DNA of 64,000 nucleotides from JAJPHW01 sp963799065. GTDB taxonomy: Bacteria; Acidobacteriota; Terriglobia; Terriglobales; Acidobacteriaceae. This document shows, one piece after another, positions 51,806 to 60,353 of the stretch. The notes below the pieces were generated by a model. It saw only the letters and a program-made list of their open reading frames with translations. It searched no databases and was not told where the DNA came from. A program made the translations under genes and the position numbers. Within the stretch, counting starts at the first letter, position 1. The number at the start of each line of letters is the position of its first letter. The stretch is from the NCBI GenBank assembly GCA_963799065.1, contig CAWCVJ010000003.1, positions 1,054,001 through 1,118,000 on the forward strand, read 5' to 3'.

Positions 51806-53838
51806 AAATCTCTCCACAATGGCTGGGCGATTTTGTTGATCTGCGGGTTGATCCTAACCAACTTGCGGACGAGCTTACGCTGGCGGGAATCGCCGTTGAG
51901 TCGGTAACTGGCGACGGCAATGCTGCCGTGTTTGAGATGGAGATTACGACGAACCGCCCTGATGCGATGAATCATTATGGTGTCGCGCGAGAGTGCTCGG
52001 CGCTTTATGATTTGCCGCTGAAGCCTTTATCTTCCGAGCTTCCGGCTGCCACGTCGACCTCAGCATTTCCAGTTCATATTGAAGACACCGAGGGCTGCGC
52101 CCGATTTACTGCGCGCGTAATTCATGGCGTGAAGGTGCAGAGCTCTCCGGATGAGATTGCACAACGGCTGCTTTCTGTAGGACAGCGGCCGATCAACAAT
52201 ATCGCGGATGCGTCCAATTACACGCTGTGGGAAATGGGGCAGCCGACTCATGCTTACGATCTCGATCTGCTTGAGGGCGGCAAGATTATCGTCAGGCGGG
52301 CTCGTGTTGGAGAAACGCTGAAGACGCTGGATGGCGTGGAGCGCAAGCTATCGAAAGACGATCTCATCATCGCCGACGCGGCGAAGCCGGTGGGACTGGC
52401 CGGTGTGATGGGTGGCTTCGACACCATGATTACCGAGCGCACGAAGAATGTGCTGGTCGAGGCGGCGTGGTTCGATCCGGCGGCGATTCGGGCCAGCTCC
52501 AAGCGCCACGGATTGCACACTGACGCCTCGCATCGCTTCGAACGCGGCGCCGATTACGCGGCGACTTCCGTGGCGTGTGCACGGGTGACGCAGAAGATCC
52601 TGGCGAGCGCTGGCGGGCGGCTTCAAGGCGCTGAGATAAGTGTTATTGGGCGAGCGCTCGATCAGGCTCCCGTGGCGTTGCGCATTTCTGAAGTGCGGCG
52701 GATTCTGGGCGAGAAGCTTGAAGTCGAAGAAATTGTTCGTGTCCTCAAGCGGCTGGGATTTGAATTGCTATCCGAACCTAGCGAGGACGTGGAGTACACG
52801 GCCATCATTCCGAGCTGGCGACTTGATGTGGAGCGCGAGATCGATCTCATCGAAGAAATCGCGCGTCTGCACGGATACGACAAGTTTGCTAATACGCTGC
52901 CCGCTTATGTTGGTGCGGTCGTCGAAGAGGCGGATGCGTTCAAAGACGAAAAAGTTCGCTCGACGCTGCTGGCGCTCGGTTATAACGAAACTGTTTCGCT
53001 GACGTTTATTTCGCACGAAGACGCGAAGCGATTCTCGTCTCGTCCGCCTCTGGAATTGGCGAATCCTTTAAGCGAAGAAGCATCTGTCATGCGGACTTCG
53101 CTGGTTCCGGGAATGTTGCATATGCTGTCTTACAATCTCAATCGAGCGGCGAGCGATCTGCGGCTCTTCGAGGCGGGGAATGTTTTTAACCCTTCGGGAG
53201 CGACGGCTGAGCAGCGCAAGCAAATCTGCTTTGCGGCTGTGGGCGCGGCTTCGGCGGCACGTGTCGACGCGAAACCTCGCGAGATCGATTTCTTCGATGT
53301 GAAGGGCGATGTGGAGACGCTCTTGCATTCGTTCGAATACCGGAAGCTGGAATTTCAGGCGTCGGCGGCGAAGTATTATCATCTCGGGCGTTCCGCTCAG
53401 GCGATTCTTGACGGCGAAGTCGTGGCGGAGTTCGGACAGCTTCATCCTGAGGTGGCAACTGAGCGCAAGTTGAAAGCGGACATCTTTCTGGCTGAGTTGT
53501 ATCTTGATCGGCTGTACTCGCACGAACTGCGAGAAGTCCGTTATGAAGAGTTGCGGCGTTATCCCGCTGTCGAGCGCGACTTCTCGTTCTTATTCGCGGA
53601 CAAGATTCAGTTCGCCGATATTTCGGGCGCGGTTGAGAAGTTGTCTTTGAAAGAATTGCGAAGCTTCGCACCCGCTGAAATCTTTCGCGGCGGCAGCGTT
53701 CCTGCCGGACAATACTCACTGCTTTTGCACGCCCGTTTTCAATCGAAGGAGCGCACGCTTCGCGAGGATGAAGTTGCGGACTGGTCGTCGGCGATTGCGA
53801 AATCTCTTACCGCTCTGGGTGGCACGCAACGAGTTTAG
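51802..53838 (+). CDS. pheT: Phenylalanyl-tRNA synthetase beta subunit, short form
   Basis: 678 aa. It starts MKISPQWLGDFVDL and passes after residue 35 straight to FEMEITTNRPDAMNH, so the EMAP-II-like tRNA-binding domain (about 110 residues in the usual protein) is missing. The B3/4 editing domain, B5 domain and C-terminal ferredoxin anticodon-binding domain (FSFLFADKIQFADISGAVE) are present. ATG 51802 overlaps the membrane-protein stop. A real synthetase subunit by motif; the short form needs no external tRNA arm to fold, but binding may be weaker. Confidence 0.9.
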   Translation: MKISPQWLGDFVDLRVDPNQLADELTLAGIAVESVTGDGNAAVFEMEITTNRPDAMNHYGVARECSALYDLPLKPLSSELPAATSTSAFPVHIEDTEGCARFTARVIHGVKVQSSPDEIAQRLLSVGQRPINNIADASNYTLWEMGQPTHAYDLDLLEGGKIIVRRARVGETLKTLDGVERKLSKDDLIIADAAKPVGLAGVMGGFDTMITERTKNVLVEAAWFDPAAIRASSKRHGLHTDASHRFERGADYAATSVACARVTQKILASAGGRLQGAEISVIGRALDQAPVALRISEVRRILGEKLEVEEIVRVLKRLGFELLSEPSEDVEYTAIIPSWRLDVEREIDLIEEIARLHGYDKFANTLPAYVGAVVEEADAFKDEKVRSTLLALGYNETVSLTFISHEDAKRFSSRPPLELANPLSEEASVMRTSLVPGMLHMLSYNLNRAASDLRLFEAGNVFNPSGATAEQRKQICFAAVGAASAARVDAKPREIDFFDVKGDVETLLHSFEYRKLEFQASAAKYYHLGRSAQAILDGEVVAEFGQLHPEVATERKLKADIFLAELYLDRLYSHELREVRYEELRRYPAVERDFSFLFADKIQFADISGAVEKLSLKELRSFAPAEIFRGGSVPAGQYSLLLHARFQSKERTLREDEVADWSSAIAKSLTALGGTQRV

Positions 53839-53845
53839 CCCCTCT

Positions 53846-54238
53846 TTACGCCGCTTCTTTGACCAGCCACTCCATGGCTTCTTCGCGCGAGGTGAACGTG
53901 GGAAAGTCGCGCTGGGAGAAGCTCTTGAAGTTTTCGTAGAAAACGTGCGGCAGGCTTTCTACGCCAACCCAGGCGGAGCGCTTCACGAACGGGCGGTCGA
54001 GAACAAGAACTTCTTTGATCCTGGCGGCTACGTTTCTATCCACGTGCGCGCCGGAAAAATCCACCAGCGTCAGCACGGAGTTGGCAGGCTCGGCGGAAAT
54101 CTGCTGTTGTATTTCGTCCAGCATGGTCATCATCACGGGCGGCTCGGCGTGGCTGAAGTCGATCAGCATGACGACCTTTCCGCGATGGACAAGAGCTCGA
54201 ATGCGGGCCTCGAATCCGGGATCGGTTACATCTTGCAT
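53846..54238 (-). CDS. STAS/SpoIIAA-like protein
   Basis: 130 aa alpha/beta protein with a STAS-like fold (HRGKVVMLIDFSHAEPP, NSVLTLVDFSGAHVDRN, EEAMEWLV). Members of this family are cytosolic regulators; partner unknown. It is convergent with pheT, 7 bp apart. ATG 54238 taken as start. Confidence 0.65.
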   Translation of the reverse strand: MQDVTDPGFEARIRALVHRGKVVMLIDFSHAEPPVMMTMLDEIQQQISAEPANSVLTLVDFSGAHVDRNVAARIKEVLVLDRPFVKRSAWVGVESLPHVFYENFKSFSQRDFPTFTSREEAMEWLVKEAA

Positions 54239-54319
54239 AAAAGTCTCCGACTGAGAACGGTATACACCGAAGCGGGCGCGGAGTCCAGTGGTACTGTGTC
54301 ACCATGCCGCCGATGGCGT

Positions 54320-54499
54320 TCAGTCCTGCTTAAGATTGCCGGGAAACAATAGCCGCATCAACAGGGCGAACGCCGCAAAGCAGATAATTGCGAGCCACCA
54401 TGGCCTGAGCACGACGGGGAACAAAATAAAAGCGATAACGAATACCACCCAGCGCCATGCAGGCGGTTTATCGGCAATTTTGATAGGTTCCACGCCCAT
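54320..54499 (-). CDS. 59-residue membrane protein downstream of alaS
   Basis: The frame ATG 54499 to TGA 54320 encodes MGVEPIKIADKPPAWRW followed by two hydrophobic stretches (VVFVIAFILFPVVL, PWWLAIICFAAFALLM) that form a helical hairpin, and a polar end (GNLKQD). GAGGG lies nine bases before the ATG. It follows alaS after 36 bases on the same strand, so it is probably co-transcribed. No known family. Confidence 0.6.
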   Translation of the reverse strand: MGVEPIKIADKPPAWRWVVFVIAFILFPVVLRPWWLAIICFAAFALLMRLLFPGNLKQD

Positions 54500-54535
54500 C
54501 GGACTTTGCCCTCGCAGAACTCGACAGCTCGCTGA

Positions 54536-57307
54536 TTACGATAATCCCTCAACCACGCCGTACACGCCTGCCAGCGCGGCATCGAGTGCGCCGGGATCTT
54601 TGCCGCCGGCTTCGGCCAGGTCGGGGCGTCCGCCGCCTTTGCCCCCTACTTTTTGGGCGATGGGGGCGATGATTTTGCCGGCCTGGATGCGTCCGGTGAG
54701 GTCTTTGGTTACGCCGACGATCAGCGAGACTGTGCCGTCGCTGGCCGATCCCAGGACGACCACGCCTGAACCAATCTTGTCGCGCAGTTGATCGACTAGC
54801 GTGCGCAGTTGCTGGCGCTCTAGGTTGTCGGCGCGGTGGGCCAGGACTTTTATTCCGTTTACTTCTTTAATCTTGTCGGTGAGATTCGCGGCGCCTGATG
54901 TGGCGGACTTCATTCGTGCCTGATCGAGTTCGCGGGCGAGGCGCTTGATTTCGGCGTCTTTCTTATCCAACTCGGCCTTGAGCGCTTCGGCGGGAGAAAT
55001 TGTGGCCTCGCGCGTTGTGAAACTGGCGACCACGTTTTCGAGTTGATGATCTTTTCTGAAATGTTCGAGCGAGCCCTCGCCGGTGACCGCCTCGATTCGG
55101 CGCACGCCGGAGGAGACGCTGCCTTCTTTCAGAATCTTGATGAGGCCAATCTCGCCGGTCGCGCCGGTGTGCGTGCCGCCGCAGAGTTCGGTGGAGAAGT
55201 CGCCAATCTTGATGGCGCGCACGCGGTCGCCATATTTTTCGCCGAAGAGCGCCATGGCTTTGTATTCGTTGATGGCGACGTCGATGGGCACGTCGGGGAT
55301 GACTTCGACCTTGATATTGCGCAGGACTTCTTTGTTGATGAGGTCTTCGATGTCGTGCAACTCTTCGTCCTCGACGGCGGTGAAGTGCGAGAAGTCGAAG
55401 CGGAGATGATTGGGCGCGACCAGCGATCCAGCCTGCTTGACGTGTTTGCCGAGAACCTCGCGCAGTCCGGCCTGAAGAAGATGCGTGGCGGTGTGATTGC
55501 GCATCGTGGCTTCGCGGATGTGTGTGTTGACGACGGCGTCGACTCTGTCGCCTACGCGGATCAGTTTCTTCGCCACGACTTGGTGTGCGCGGACGCCTTG
55601 GACGGGCGCGTAGCAGCCAGTAACGTCAGCGATGATGGTGTTATGGTCATCGCTGTAGAGCCAACCTTTGTCGCCGACTTGTCCGCCGGACTCGGCGTAG
55701 AACGGGGTGTGATCGAGGATGACTTCGCCTTGTTCGCCTGGTTTGAGTTCTTGCGCGCCCTGTCCGTTGTGGATGATGGCGAGCACTTCGCAGTTCTGCG
55801 ATGAGGTTTGGCGATAGCCTTCGAAGTCGGACTTTGGGAGTTGCTGATAGGCGGGGTTCGCGGTTTGCTTGGCTGCGCCTTTCCAGGAGGCGCGGGCGCG
55901 GGATTGTTCTTCGGTGAGAGCTTCCTCATAGCCAGCTGTGTCGAACGCGAGATTGTTGTCTCTACAGAAGTCTTCAATAAAGTCCCGGGGCACCCCGTAA
56001 GTCGAGGCAATCTGAAACGCAATGCGCCCATCGAAACTGACATGCTTCCCAAGATAAGCTCGCGCGTCGGCCTCGAAATTTCCGCTCGTGGGCAACTCGC
56101 TGACGTGCATCACGCCGCTCTTCTCCATATTTTGCCGATAGGTTTCGAGTTTCTCTAGACCTACGCTCAAGGAACGAGAGAACCGCGTTTCTTCCACTGA
56201 AATCACTTTCGATACGCGCTCCGTCGTATCCCCTAGTTCTGGGTAGGCGTCTTGCATCAGGTTTTGAACAGCAGGGATCATTTCATGGAGGAACGGCTTC
56301 GTCTGTCCAAGCAATCGCCCGTGCGTAATCGCGCGACGGATAATCTTGCGCAATACGTATCCGCGACCTTCGTTTGCCGGGAGCACGCCGTCTGAGATCA
56401 AGAAAGTCGCAGCCCGCGAGTGGTCGGCGATGACCCGTAAGGATGCGGCGGACTTAGTTTTCTGTTCTTTCTCTAATTCCTTCGAAAGCGATGTTCCTGT
56501 CAGCTCGGCTGCGCGTTTGATTAGTCGCGTGAACAGGTCTGTATCGTAATTTGAGATCACGCCTTGGAGTACCGCTGTGACGCGTTCCAGTCCCATGCCG
56601 GTGTCGATCGAGGGTTTGGGTAGCGGATTTAGTTTGCCGCTGGCGTCGCGGTCGAATTGCATGAAGACCAGGTTCCAGATTTCTACGAAGCGGCCGCAGT
56701 CGCAGGTGAAGGCGCAGTCGGCGTGGCCTTGATCGCTGGCGGCGACGCCCATGTCGTAGTGAATTTCGCTGCACGGGCCGCAGGGACCGGTATCTCCCAT
56801 TTGCCAGAAATTGTCTTTTGCGCCGAGTTCGAAAATGCGTTCTTTAGAGATGCCCTGGGCGAGCCACAAGTCGTAGGCCTCGGCGTCGCGCGGGACGCCG
56901 CCTTCGCCGTTGAAGATCGTGACGTAGAGCTTGTCTTTGTCGATGCCGAACCAGTCGGGCGAGGTAATCAGTTCCCAGGCGTAGGCGATGGCGTCTTTCT
57001 TGAAGTAGTCGCCGAAGGAAAAATTTCCCAGCATTTCAAAAAATGTGTGATGGCGATTGGTGAAGCCGACGTTCTCCAGGTCGTTGTGCTTGCCTCCGGC
57101 GCGAACGCACTTTTGCGACGTGGTGGCGCGGTTGTAGTCGCGCTTTTCGAGGCCGAGAAAAACGTCTTTGAACTGGTTCATCCCGGCGTTGGTGAAGAGC
57201 AGCGTGGGATCGTTATGCGGGACGAGCGACGAGGAGTGGACCTCGCGATGTCCTTTCTGGACGAAGAAATCCAGGAACTTGCGGCGAATTTCGGAGCCTG
57301 TGAGCAT
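54536..57307 (-). CDS. alaS: Alanyl-tRNA synthetase
   Basis: 923 aa, slightly longer than E. coli AlaRS. Class II core at the N-terminus (TSQKCVRAGGKHNDLENVG, MGDTGPCGPCSEIHYD), editing domain with HTATHLL and the zinc Cys in CGGTHTGATGEIG, and a C-terminal DHHA1-type domain (GKGGGRPDLAEAGG). Start ATG 57307. No T-box or attenuator found. Confidence 0.95.
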   Translation of the reverse strand: MLTGSEIRRKFLDFFVQKGHREVHSSSLVPHNDPTLLFTNAGMNQFKDVFLGLEKRDYNRATTSQKCVRAGGKHNDLENVGFTNRHHTFFEMLGNFSFGDYFKKDAIAYAWELITSPDWFGIDKDKLYVTIFNGEGGVPRDAEAYDLWLAQGISKERIFELGAKDNFWQMGDTGPCGPCSEIHYDMGVAASDQGHADCAFTCDCGRFVEIWNLVFMQFDRDASGKLNPLPKPSIDTGMGLERVTAVLQGVISNYDTDLFTRLIKRAAELTGTSLSKELEKEQKTKSAASLRVIADHSRAATFLISDGVLPANEGRGYVLRKIIRRAITHGRLLGQTKPFLHEMIPAVQNLMQDAYPELGDTTERVSKVISVEETRFSRSLSVGLEKLETYRQNMEKSGVMHVSELPTSGNFEADARAYLGKHVSFDGRIAFQIASTYGVPRDFIEDFCRDNNLAFDTAGYEEALTEEQSRARASWKGAAKQTANPAYQQLPKSDFEGYRQTSSQNCEVLAIIHNGQGAQELKPGEQGEVILDHTPFYAESGGQVGDKGWLYSDDHNTIIADVTGCYAPVQGVRAHQVVAKKLIRVGDRVDAVVNTHIREATMRNHTATHLLQAGLREVLGKHVKQAGSLVAPNHLRFDFSHFTAVEDEELHDIEDLINKEVLRNIKVEVIPDVPIDVAINEYKAMALFGEKYGDRVRAIKIGDFSTELCGGTHTGATGEIGLIKILKEGSVSSGVRRIEAVTGEGSLEHFRKDHQLENVVASFTTREATISPAEALKAELDKKDAEIKRLARELDQARMKSATSGAANLTDKIKEVNGIKVLAHRADNLERQQLRTLVDQLRDKIGSGVVVLGSASDGTVSLIVGVTKDLTGRIQAGKIIAPIAQKVGGKGGGRPDLAEAGGKDPGALDAALAGVYGVVEGLS

Positions 57308-57347
57308 GAGGTTTAATTTTAGACGAAACGGCCTTCGCGAACGGCAG

Positions 57348-57755
57348 TCATCCCAAAGAGCCAGCGTACTTCAGCCGGTCGAGGGATCTGGCGAGCGCGA
57401 ACAGGATGGCGTGTACAGAGAGTGTCTTTGCTGCACGCCAGATCCCTCGCCCCGCTGGAGAGAACGCGGGGACTTCGGGATGACTGACGTTGAAGGTGGG
57501 CGGGAGCGACCGGTTCGTCTGTCGGCGACCGAAGTCCCACCGGTGCCTCTTGTTCGACCCGAGATCAGATTTTCCCGAGGAGAACTTGCCGATACCAATG
57601 ATCTTCTTTTTCTTCGGCGGCACTATGTGGCGTGAGGCCATTATTCTTAGACTTTCGCAAACGATCCTTGAATCGTTCCAGCCGAGACGACTGCGGAGCG
57701 ACGCCAGGGTCTTGCTGGACTTGCCGTCCAAGCGAACTCTGATTGAATTATTCAT
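57348..57755 (-). CDS. Ribbon-helix-helix antitoxin-like protein, altered C-terminus
   Basis: From ATG 57755: MNNSIRVRLDGKSSKTLAS is the beta-strand and first helix of a ribbon-helix-helix protein, and KIIGIGKFSSGKSDLGSNK matches the tail pattern of such antitoxins that pair with PIN toxins. After residue ~83 the sequence runs into a 59-bp repeat (57433-57491) that changes the natural end, giving a frame to 57348. No toxin gene is adjacent. Possibly a decayed antitoxin; family identification is by pattern. Confidence 0.5.
   Translation of the reverse strand: MNNSIRVRLDGKSSKTLASLRSRLGWNDSRIVCESLRIMASRHIVPPKKKKIIGIGKFSSGKSDLGSNKRHRWDFGRRQTNRSLPPTFNVSHPEVPAFSPAGRGIWRAAKTLSVHAILFALARSLDRLKYAGSLG
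57433..57491. repeat. 59-bp direct repeat, copy 1
   Basis: Identical by eye to 57802-57860. Contains an inner palindrome (CCCCGC/GCGGGG) and the tail ACTTCGGGATGACTGACGTT. It overlaps the end of the ribbon-helix-helix frame. Confidence 0.8.
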
Positions 57756-57801
57756 GGCATAACAATCAATCGGCACGTTGCTAGATTGCTGTATTTTTGC
57801 C

Positions 57802-57860
57802 GCACGCCAGATCCCTCGCCCCGCTGGAGAGAACGCGGGGACTTCGGGATGACTGACGTT
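57802..57860. repeat. 59-bp direct repeat, copy 2
   Basis: Second copy, 369 bp to the right, between the ribbon-helix-helix gene and recX. Same orientation as copy 1, so recombination between them would delete the antitoxin gene. Confidence 0.8.
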
Positions 57861-57874
57861 TCTTGGGTAAAGCT

Positions 57875-58408
57875 TTACGCCGACTCTTCTTCCAGTCTTG
57901 CGAGCGTCTCTTCATCCACTTCCCACTGCTTGAGGATTGTGAAGATGGTCTTCGAGCCGAATCCGGCGCGGATTAGTTGGCGGAAGACTCTGGCGGTTTG
58001 CTTTTGATCGGCTGGCTTCTTTACTCGCTTACGTTTTAGATATTCGCGGGCTTGCGCTTCTTCGCCAATTTCTTCGTAGGCGGTTGAAAGGGCTTCGTCG
58101 ATGACCTCGCCGTGGATGCCTTTGATTTTTAGGTCGGTCGCGACGCGGCGGGCGCCTAGTTTTTGATTGTCGCGGCGGAGAGAAGAATATGTGGCGGCGT
58201 AGCGAGCGTCGTTTAAGTAGCCATGATCTTTGAGGCGGCGCACGACTAATTCCATTAACGTTTGACCGAACTCGGTGTCGGCTTCGACACGCATTCTGAG
58301 GAGGCGTTTCATCTCTGCGACCGATCTCATACGGCGGCCCAACGCGCCTAGCGCGTAATCGTAGAGTTCGCTCTCGGTGTCAAGTTTTCGGGGGCGTGAG
58401 AAAGGCAT
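57875..58408 (-). CDS. recX: Regulatory protein RecX
   Basis: 177-aa inhibitor of RecA filaments. Three-helix repeats with YALGALGRRMRSVAEMKRLLRMR, LKDHGYLNDARYAATY and QLIRAGFGSKTIFTILK are typical of RecX. ATG 58408 (MPFSRPRKL) chosen; the longer frame to 58507 lacks family similarity. recA is not in the window. recX often sits beside recA or alaS, and alaS lies close by on the same strand. Confidence 0.9.
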   Translation of the reverse strand: MPFSRPRKLDTESELYDYALGALGRRMRSVAEMKRLLRMRVEADTEFGQTLMELVVRRLKDHGYLNDARYAATYSSLRRDNQKLGARRVATDLKIKGIHGEVIDEALSTAYEEIGEEAQAREYLKRKRVKKPADQKQTARVFRQLIRAGFGSKTIFTILKQWEVDEETLARLEEESA

Positions 58409-58561
58409 GTTGCACTGCCGTGAATAAGCGATGAATCGGTGGTGATACTCGACCTTTGTAACCAATAGTTTACCTATCTTTACTACTCTTTCTGATGACA
58501 ATGGCAACTTTTCCGCGTCTAATCACGTAACTAATCAAGAGTCGAGTGAGGAGTTCAGATC

Positions 58562-58927
58562 ATGTTGAATATCGAAGTTGAAAAGACGCAAGGAGTGGCC
58601 TTAGTGAAGTGCGCGGGCCGACTGGTGCGGGGCGAAGAAGTTCGCGCGCTGAAGAATGCTGTGGTGTCGGAGGCCGACACGCGCATGATTGTGCTGGATT
58701 TGTCCGAGGTGACAGCGCTTGACGCGAATGGCTTAACTGCGCTCGTCACTTTGCATCATTGGACGGTCGGCCGGGGCATTCAGCTCAGGGTGGTGAATCC
58801 CTCGCCGTTCGTGCGCGAGATGCTGGAACGGACCCATCTGCAAGGTGTGTTCGATGTGTCGAGCTTCGAACACGCGCTTTGGGTTTTAGGAGATTGCCGC
58901 CACGTTCGTCACGCGGCTTCGGTGTAG
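58562..58927 (+). CDS. STAS-domain protein lacking the phospho-serine
   Basis: 121 aa, single STAS domain (MLNIEVEKTQGVALVKCAGRL). The position that is the regulatory serine in SpoIIAA (DSSG) reads DANG at 54-57, so Ala replaces the phosphorylated Ser. Probably not a classical partner-switch antagonist, or phosphorylated elsewhere. GAGGAG precedes the ATG. Convergent with pilT, sharing a hairpin at 58941-58967. Confidence 0.8.
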   Translation: MLNIEVEKTQGVALVKCAGRLVRGEEVRALKNAVVSEADTRMIVLDLSEVTALDANGLTALVTLHHWTVGRGIQLRVVNPSPFVREMLERTHLQGVFDVSSFEHALWVLGDCRHVRHAASV

Positions 58928-58940
58928 CTGGAAAAAGATT

Positions 58941-58967
58941 CGGGGACGCCACGGCGTGACGTCCCCG
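58941..58967. terminator. Hairpin between convergent STAS and pilT genes
   Basis: Stem CGGGGACG/CGTCCCCG with inner symmetry (CCACGGCGTG). No U tract on either side, so a terminator role is only suggested by position between two converging genes. Confidence 0.45.
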
Positions 58968-58990
58968 GATGCTTAAGTAGTCGCGCGCTT

Positions 58991-60112
58991 CTATCCGCCG
59001 TATCCTGCCGTCTGCATTGAGTTGCGCGAGGTATCGCTGCTGGATGAGATGCCTTGCATGCGCAGTTTGAAATCGTCGGCGTTGGAGGCGTTTTCGAGCG
59101 CCGTTTCGTAGTTGATCAAACCTGCCTGGAATAAATCCCATAGAGATTGATCGAAGGTCTGCATGCCATATTGCGAAGTTCCGGCTGCGATGGCATCGCG
59201 GACGGCGCGAGTTTTTTCCGGCACCAAAATACACTCGCGAATGTAGGCGGTGTTGATCATGACTTCGACGGCGGGAACGCGGCCATCTCCGTCGCAACGG
59301 CGCACCAGGCGTTGACTGACTACGGCGCGCAGCACGGCGGCGAGCTGCAAGCGAATCTGTTTCTGTTCGGGCGGGGGGAAGACGGCGATGATGCGGTTAA
59401 TGGTTTCGACGGCGTCCAGGGTGTGCAAAGTGGAGAACACCATGTGGCCGGTTTCGGCGGCGTGCAGGGCGGTGCCGATGGTTTCGACGTCGCGCATTTC
59501 GCCGACCAGAATGACGTCGGGATCTTGGCGCAAAGATGCGCGCAAGGCGGCGGAGAATGTTGGCGTGTCGACTTCGATTTCGCGCTGGTTGACGTAGCCT
59601 TTTTTGTCGCGATGCAGAAATTCGATGGGATCTTCGATCGTGATAATGTGTTCGGCGCGAGTTGAGTTGATGCGATCGACCATAGCGGCCAGGGTTGTCG
59701 ACTTACCGGAACCGGTGACGCCCGTGACCAGAATCAATCCGCGAGGCATGTCGCAAATCTGTTCGACGATCTTGGGCAGATAGAGTTCGTCCAAGGCGCG
59801 GATTTTTGTGGGAATGACGCGCAGGACGAGTCCGACATTGCCGCGCTGTTGAAACACGTTCACACGGAAGCGGCCGAGTCCGGCGACGCCGTAGGCCATG
59901 TCAATTTCCGTGGACTCTTTGAACTTTTGCTTTTGCCGGGCGGACATCATGCTGAAGGCCATGGTCAGCATGTCCTCGGCGCTGACGCGCGGTTGGTCGG
60001 TCAGCGGATTGAGTTCGCCGTCGATGCGCAAGTGAGGGTAGTTGCCCACCTTCAAATGCAAGTCGGAAGCGCGGCGCTCCATGGCAATGCGCAAAAGATC
60101 GTCAATATTCAT
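58991..60112 (-). CDS. pilT: Type IV pilus retraction ATPase PilT
   Basis: 373-aa hexameric secretion-type ATPase. Walker A GVTGSGKSTT, Walker B and Asp box in TIEDPIEF, and VGEMRDVETIGTALHAAETGH (Asp/His boxes) are all present. PilT rather than PilB is favoured by length and by SDLHLKVGNYPHLRIDGEL at the start. ATG 60112 chosen with GGAG ten bases ahead; longer frame to 60220 lacks similarity. No other pilus gene nearby. Confidence 0.92.
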   Translation of the reverse strand: MNIDDLLRIAMERRASDLHLKVGNYPHLRIDGELNPLTDQPRVSAEDMLTMAFSMMSARQKQKFKESTEIDMAYGVAGLGRFRVNVFQQRGNVGLVLRVIPTKIRALDELYLPKIVEQICDMPRGLILVTGVTGSGKSTTLAAMVDRINSTRAEHIITIEDPIEFLHRDKKGYVNQREIEVDTPTFSAALRASLRQDPDVILVGEMRDVETIGTALHAAETGHMVFSTLHTLDAVETINRIIAVFPPPEQKQIRLQLAAVLRAVVSQRLVRRCDGDGRVPAVEVMINTAYIRECILVPEKTRAVRDAIAAGTSQYGMQTFDQSLWDLFQAGLINYETALENASNADDFKLRMQGISSSSDTSRNSMQTAGYGG

Positions 60113-60353
60113 GAGGAGGAAACTCCGAAGCTGAGGTCTATGATGAACCGAAAAGTCATCCTGCCCAAGATGACTGAAGTAATAGACCTTGCGCGGAGGG
60201 GGCGGCTTGCGTTTTGCCACCGATTTACTCAGTCTTGCGGATTTGAAATGTGCTTGACGGGCTCCAGATTCGGGGGTAGAGTTCGAGCAACTTGAGAGCT
60301 TCGGCCCCGAAGCCCTTTCTAAACCGTCTTAAGTTTCTCAAAGGAGTCTTGCC

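Noticed and set aside
55043..55804. Plus-strand frame (253 aa) opposite alaS
   Set aside because: Rich in Gly/Asp/Val from GC skew and antisense to alaS.
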